A stretch of DNA of 64,000 nucleotides from Atherix ibis (taxonomy: Eukaryota > Arthropoda > Insecta > Diptera > Athericidae). The DNA lies in contig OY282605.1 of NCBI GenBank assembly GCA_958298945.1, positions 21,740,811 to 21,804,810 on the forward strand. The letters run 5' to 3'. Of the stretch, positions 58,456-64,000 are shown in pieces (positions within the stretch are counted from its first letter, which is position 1; each line of letters starts with the position of its first letter). A model generated the notes under the pieces. It did not search any database, was not told where the DNA came from, and worked only from the letters and a program-made list of their open reading frames with translations. The position numbers were made by a program, and so were the translations under genes.

Positions 58456-58779
58456 GTTTGAAATTCAACTTATCTGATATCTGTCAAAATTAGAAAAGCA
58501 AACAAAACAAAAATATGCTCGGTGTTCGGTATTCTACCACATCATGGAGAATAGCGTTTGAAATCTCTCCGAAAGGAGTGTTATTTTGTTTATATTTATG
58601 AAACTTAGATATCAGTGGGGATTATATCTACGCATGAATATGCACATTGTTCGATTTATTACCGCTACGATTAAATCAAAAATAGTTTTGGTAAAAAACC
58701 ATAAAATTACGTGTACATTTAGGAAAATATGACAAAAGGCCTAATCCAGTAGTTCGTTAATCTATAATTTATATCTTGT

Positions 58780-60300
58780 TTATTTATTTGTATCTGAGGC
58801 TCCTTTGTCATGAGCCAGGGATCACTTTACAGTACCATGATTGTGAGGCTATTTGGCGACTTCAAGTTTCGAGTAGGTAGCCGGTACCATTTTCCTAAGC
58901 CAAGCTGATCTAATGTTTGTAGGCTTGGAAGAAAAATAATTTTGATTAATCAGGTTGAAAAGAAGGCTTGGAAAAACTATTTCGGAATCTAAAATGTCCA
59001 CAATGGGGGAAACGTACTTGAAAATAAATCCCGGGATCGCTGCCACATATATATGCTAAATATTTGGGGTCAGATTCTGAGCAGTTTTCGTGCCCAGAAC
59101 TTAGGTAGAGATGTTGAGTAGACTGAATTGGTGATAGATAGCCACTAAGACGGTACAAAAGTCTCGGCTGAGGATGTTGTTGTGAGCACCACACGCTGTT
59201 ATAGGCACCCAACATTATTGACATCTTATAATATACAATAGATTGAAGAAGAATTAGTAGGTAATATATTTGTCATAATTGACTAATTCCTTTAAAGGGA
59301 TTAGTAGAGTTATGCATACCACCACTAGATTCTGACATACCTTCGAACTCTAGAATGCGTTCGAAATCAATTTCGAATAAAATGTGTTTCATTTAGTTAT
59401 GAGAAAATAATGTTGTTTTTAATTTTAATATTTATCGTACCCCCTTCATCCGACAGATTCCATGAAAATCCAGGGTATTACCAAATGTAAGATTAGACAA
59501 AGCAACTAATATGCTACTGAATGGAACTTACTCTATTCCCTCGCTTTATGCGTCAGAATACCAGTAGCAAGGCAAAGGTAAGTTGAAGCAGCGGTCCCCG
59601 TTGGACTCTATCCTTACTAAAACTGGTCGAAAACCCGTCTTACACTACCTTTACACATCCCGCATTAACCTCCGGCCTGGCGGAGGGATGCTAAGTATAT
59701 TCCAGCTTCTCATCCCAATAATGGTATAAAAAGGTAAAATAGCTAACAAGTAGAAATCCTACAGTGGATATGCCATGGCTTTCAAATGTGATATTAAAAA
59801 TTAATAATCACATAGTAAACCCTACGTGGAGGTGGTGCATGAACAAAATAAATGATGGAAATAGAAAGAGGAAGAGTTAAATGAGGAAAGAATAGAAGGA
59901 AGTTGTGAAGGAAAGGAAGAGTAAAAAGGTCAGGAATTTACAAGGCTGCTGACCACAGCTCACAAAGTACTCTAATAAATAAATTAGGTACCACGGGAAC
60001 CGAGACGCCCCACAGAACGAAATTCAAAATAAAAATGGATCTTTCTGGATTATGGCGTTGAAGCTTTGAATAGCTTTCATGCATAATGTTTTTATAGTGT
60101 TTGCTTGTATATGCTAATGTGAGGAGAGTCGTACCTGTTTGTGTTCTATAGAAATGATGAACTGGCTTCTGTGCTCGATTATTGGTGAGGTGCTTCGGCA
60201 TTTACGTAGTGGTTGTGGTTGACACCTATATCGCGGGTACGATCTTTGGATCGCAGGAGGGAGATAACTGGCAATAAATGCTTTGCAATTATCTCGGGTT
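58780..60300 (-). mobile_element. Non-LTR debris in the opposite orientation
   Basis: The reverse complement of 58796-58865 resembles the 3' end of the plus-strand copy at about 61860-61925 ('gtcgccaaatagcct'). 60225-60275 ('atatcgcgggtacgatc', 'gagataactggcaat') is the inverse of about 57190-57240. No intact domain was found between, so the extent is approximate. Confidence 0.4.
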
Positions 60301-60454
60301 TAAGGCCTCATTAACAGCAGTTGAGGTGATCAGCTAGTAACTGATTACTGTATGCTAATTCTCAGTTATGGAATGCGCTGATTGAGCGTAATCTCAATCC
60401 CTACAATCGTTGGCGACTGGTGTTATATGTGTAGGTATCTCACAATTTGTAATA

Positions 60455-60792
60455 GCACCATTAAATATATAGAACTACTCAACTGGAAGGTGCTACCTTA
60501 CCCCGCTGTTTCACCAGACCCCTTCCAACTACCACCTGTTTTCGTTGATGGGCCACGTGCTCGCTAAGCAGCACGTCGATTCTTGCGAAGACGTCTGATA
60601 ATAGCTTGATGACAAGTTTGCCTCGAAAGAGAAGGAATTTTTTGGTGTGGTATCCACAAATTGCCCGAGAGGTGGGAAAAATGTGTAGCTAGCGAGGGCA
60701 AGTACTTTGAATAAATTTGTTTTTGCTTTCTATGAAAAAAACATGTATTTTTTTTGACTGAAAACAGCAGATTTAAGCTTATACACCTGGTA
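60455..60792 (+). mobile_element. Mariner family B, copy 3 (3' third only)
   Basis: Begins near NWKVLPYPAVSPD (relic of NWEVLPHPTYSPD) and runs through a degenerate QHVDSCEDV, ASKEKEFFG and GKYFE to the 3' inverted repeat 'gatttaagcttatacacc' then 'tgg'. The 5' two thirds are absent. The third Asp region is deleted. Confidence 0.82.
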
Positions 60793-60959
60793 AATCACGC
60801 ATTAACCTAATTTATAAAAACCTTTGCTCTTTCAAGTATCGCCGTCGTAATTTTCGAAACACATCTCTTCCACTGCCTATTTTAACAGAAATTCGTCCTC
60901 CATTTCCCTATTGATCTCTGAACTAGAAAGAGATCCATCCACGCTTTCTTCTGATTTTC

Positions 60960-61945
60960 CAACCTTCCTCTTACACCGGAATGGAAACCATGGTTTACAG
61001 CGAAGTTGAGGTTGTCTACGTCCCTCAGCAGGTATAGTAAGGCAAACGCCGATCTATCTAGCTACGGGAAATTGTTCCTAAAACTGCCAGATAGATTCCG
61101 TAAGTCAGTTCTAATGTTCACAGATGCAGCTGCTCATGACTATACAACATCTTTTGCTGTCATCCAGCTTGTCGGCAATACGCACCGTGAAATATACAAT
61201 ACAAGCGAATTTTTCTATTCCATTGCGAGTTGTTGGCGATTAAGATGGAATTAACCTTCCAGTCAACAGCAGAATAGCCTACCTGCCTTTAGAAGAAAAC
61301 TCATGAATCGTCAAATGATCCGGTGCCCAATGCGATCCGTCGGAATTTATTAAACAATAGAAACGTAGAGTTGCATTGGGTTCGGGTCATGTGATCATTT
61401 GGAGTAATGAATAGCCTGATTGTTTTGTGGGGGAGGCTCTCCACCGTCCGGGGCTCACAGTGATTCCAAACTTGCCCTGGTCCAAAAGTTGAAAATTTCT
61501 TGCCACAAATTGGCATGACACTACAAAATCAGTCTACTCAACGACCATTCCAAAGTTGTGGTCAAAGAAACTTCTCAGAATTCGAATTAAGTATACCACA
61601 CTTACCCATGATGTCCTCTTTGTTAACCAACATTGTCCTCCATGCCATTCCTGCGGCATTCAAGTCACCATTCGCCATATTTTAAAGGAATGATACTTAA
61701 CCTAAAATTTCTGTGTGATTAGGACTCCTTCTATTGTGAAGCTCCTAGATCCGACAATTATTTTTCTAATCACTCTTTTTTACCTTCTTAATTATCTTAA
61801 TTTGCTCACTCCAAGTATCCATCAACTAGTTTCATTTAAAGATGCTGGCAATGTCACCAAGTCGCCAAATAGCCTTATGGTAGTGGCGCTACAGATTGGC
61901 CTCTGTGTCTTGTCTCAGTGACCTTATATTTTCAAATAAATTTTT
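60960..61945 (+). mobile_element. Non-LTR retrotransposon 3' part (RNase H, zinc knuckle, 3' end)
   Basis: SSYGKLFLKLPDRFRKSVLM then FTDAAAHDYTTSFAVIQ (61060-61170) resembles the start of an I-type RNase H domain, where YTDGS is usual; here it is FTDAA. Later CPPCHSCGIQVTIRHILKE is followed by TGA exactly where the last zinc-binding Cys would be (about 61629-61695). A 3' region ('gtcgccaaatagccttatgg') ends near 61945 with AT-rich sequence. Confidence 0.55.
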
Positions 61946-62992
61946 CATTGAATTTATTTATTTATATTTAAGAAAAATAATATGTTCGAAAAAAGTCATT
62001 GTTATTTTCGAAAAGTGCATGTACTAGAATATGTCAACAGTGACAGACTTAGCTGTCACTTTGACATACTCGTAATTGTGGTTTAGCAAACTGATTGATG
62101 GTGGCGCTGGTGGTGCCTAATAATATATTAATTAAACTTTTTTTTTTTAACAATTTTCAGTACACCTTATAATACACTTTATTTATTTTTAATCATTAGA
62201 CCTTATTTAGAAGTAATTGAATTTGTCGATTTGGTTCTTTTTTCATTGTTCACTTATTTTTTTAATACTAATTTTGCTTGATGGGAAAAATTTTAAAAAA
62301 TATATATATATTCGCCTTTAATACGACCCCTTTAATTGCCTATGTTTAAAATTGAAAATTTTTAAACTATCCAAATGAGTCAGAAATAGAATTACTGTGA
62401 CGATACTTAATTAGATATTTTCGTAACTAGTTTTAAATTTAACTGAATGACGTCAATGGTAAAATTTCATCATTAACATCGCGTCACCAATTTGAATGAC
62501 AATATTCATGAAAATTCTATTAAAAGAATACAATCTATTATGTATGATATCATACCAAAAAAAAAAAAAACAAAAAGCTATGGAGTGTTTTTCACAGATA
62601 ACCAAAATCGTTATTAACACAAAGAAATCTTATTTAATTCGAATGCGTTCGGATTGTTTTCGAATTTCTTCATTTTAATGGACAAAACATAAATGCAGCT
62701 GCTGAAATTTTAGCTTATTTATTATTGTTTACATAAAGATGAGAGTTGAATTTATTGAAAATATTTATTTGGAATTGACTAAAATAGATAATATACCTTT
62801 TGCGCCTGCCTTTTCACAAAACTTAATTATTGTATATATCACCTAGAGTAGTGATTCTGTTATTTTAAGAAATAGATTCTATCTAATCATTGTTTCGGAT
62901 ATGGTCTTTTGGTTTGTCATTATTTCCAAAATATTATTGTTTTTGTTAAAACTAATAAAATTATTCAAGAAAATTTATATTATTTTTGTATA
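61946..62992. other. AT-rich sequence with one palindrome
   Basis: An imperfect inverted repeat ('tgtcaacagtgacag' / 'ctgtcactttgaca') lies at about 62032-62066. Nothing else was recognised. Confidence 0.55.
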
Positions 62993-63251
62993 TTGGCTTG
63001 TCAAGAAAGTAATTTCGTTTCTTTTTTATAAAAAAGAAAAACGATTTTCTTATAGTGAATTAATATTTTATTCAATTAAATATTGAGCCATCTTTCTGAC
63101 TGTAGCATGATTCCACGCTCATAAAATTTTTGTTCTTTGCTGGCAAAAACTGATCCAAGTGATTTTTGACCTCCACATTTGAATTAAACGTTTTACCGTC
63201 TGAAAATTTTTTTAGAGACCGGAACAAATGATACTCGGAAGGTGCTAGGTC
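62993..63251 (-). mobile_element. Mariner family A, copy 3 (3' end), broken by an R1-like insertion
   Basis: Starts after TA (62991-62992) with 'ttggcttgtcaagaaagtaa', the family A terminal repeat, and reads on the minus strand back through MLQSERW, NQFLPAKNKNFYERGI and SNVEVKNHL to LAPSEYHLFRSLKKF, where the third catalytic Asp is Glu (SEYHLF). At 63251 it stops and the poly(A) end of a non-LTR element begins. Confidence 0.85.
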
Positions 63252-64000
63252 TTTTTTTTATGTTTAGATTAATGAGGTACAGGGGGAAACCTTCGAAAGG
63301 TACTCGCCTGGAAATTTTTCCTTCCAGACGAGTTATGCGGGATTTTTACCTCGCTAAAACCTAACCTGCACCTCTAACTTGCTCCCGGAACGATAGTTCC
63401 CCGGCGGCACTCTTTGTAAATACTACTTCGACGGGGCGTTCTTATTTGATGCTCTTTGTAAATACTGCTGTCCCGATGTTATGACGCCTCGCGGTCTATT
63501 CTTCGTACGTTGTGCGGAGATCCTTGATAATGAATTCCGCGTACTCTGCAATTCTGTTCCAAGCCGATTGGCTCTTCAGCATGCACTCCACTATGTTTTC
63601 TGGACTGATGGAACGGTCCAGATTTCTCTCCAGTTCTGCCCGTGTCCCCTCGTAGAGGGGGCACTGGAAGAACACGTGTTCTGCGTCTTCGATAACGTCG
63701 CGGCAATGATGACAGTTTGGGGAGTCAGTTCTCTTGAATCTGTGCAAGTATGCCCGAAAGCATCCATGCCCAGTCAAGAGTTGGGTGATGTAATACCCGA
63801 CTTCCCCGTGCAGGCGAGTGACTCATTTGGTAACATCTGGGATCAGCCGATGAGTCCACCGACCCTTCGTCGAGTTGTCCCATCTCTCTTGCCAGAGACG
63901 AAGACTCTCGGGTCTCTCCTCTTCACAGAGGACCTTTCGCCGCTCTTCCTTCTTCATACGATGTTGGCGTTCCTGCTCTCCTGCCAGGGTGTCGATGGGT
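63252..64000 (-). mobile_element. R1-like non-LTR retrotransposon, 3' part (continues off the right edge)
   Basis: On the minus strand the 3' end is a short poly(A) (63252-63258), preceded by an untranslated region of about 240 bases. It is clearly less AT-rich than the host, in contrast to its mariner target. The coding part is described separately. It is inserted in the mariner at 62993-63251. Confidence 0.82.
63496..64000 (-). pseudogene. R1-like ORF2 C-terminus (zinc knuckle), with one premature stop
   Basis: From the window edge the minus strand reads PIDTLAGEQERQHRMKKEER, then ESLRLWQERWDNSTKGRWTH, RLIPDVTK-stop-VTRLHGEVG, YYITQLLTGHGCFRAYLHRF, then DSPNCHHCRDVIEDAEHVFF and QC, ending IIKDLRTTYEE and stop. 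This is the C-terminus of an R1-clade polyprotein: the GHGCF.AYLHRF signature and a C-x2-C-x8-H-x4-C zinc knuckle. The single stop (TGA near 63822) falls where relatives usually have Trp, consistent with one TGG to TGA change. The rest looks well preserved, so this copy is young. Confidence 0.85.

Noticed and set aside
1..64000. Bacterial or viral genes, operons, prophage, or horizontal transfer
   Set aside because: No such coding block was seen; all coding relics belong to eukaryotic transposon families or insect genes.
1..64000. tRNA or rRNA genes
   Set aside because: No convincing A-box/B-box pair with cloverleaf or conserved rRNA segment was found by eye; short GGTTCGAA-like matches (e.g. 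near 34850) lacked the rest of the structure.

Overview
The window looks like a piece of an AT-rich insect chromosome, most likely a fly (Diptera). The reasons are two spliced animal genes with short GT-AG introns, several families of mariner/Tc transposons, Jockey-type and R1-type non-LTR retrotransposons, and long AT-rich satellites. There are no operons, ribosome-binding sites or CRISPR arrays. The species cannot be named from the sequence alone.

Two host genes are visible, both on the + strand. (1) The 3' part of a gene for a large, charged, disordered protein (exons 2633-3001, 3299-3368, 3431-6375). A short basic block resembles the CRACD/KIAA1211 family of actin capping-protein regulators. 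Its 5' exons lie left of the window. (2) The 5' half of a two-pore-domain (K2P) potassium channel gene (exons 26206-26707, 50433-50533, 54429-54579). It reaches the first selectivity filter at the end of exon 3, and the rest lies right of the window. The first intron is about 23.7 kb, the second 3.9 kb, and the third runs at least 9.4 kb to the window edge. Almost everything from 26.7 kb onward is therefore intron of this gene.

The remainder is repeat. Region by region: 1-612 is a 36-bp minisatellite; 613-1372 holds transposon fragments; 7.85-10.33 kb is a roughly 156-bp satellite; 12.5-20.4 kb is a dense transposon block with insertions nested up to three levels; 22.5-24.1 kb, 39.5-41.0 kb and 43.6-49.5 kb are three arrays of one short AT-rich unit, the middle one in inverted orientation; 28-36 kb holds mariner, Tigger/pogo and non-LTR debris; 50.7-54.3 kb holds a Tc/mariner relic, a MITE-like element and a Jockey relic split by a mariner; 56.4-64 kb is non-LTR debris in both orientations plus mariner fragments, ending in an R1-like element cut by the window edge.

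Every transposase or reverse transcriptase seen is broken by stops, frameshifts or deletions, so no autonomous element is present. For cross-reference the transposon families are labelled here A, B and C (mariners occurring in two or three copies), M2 (a further mariner), D (a Tc/mariner-type family, at least seven pieces) and E (a DD41D-type element).
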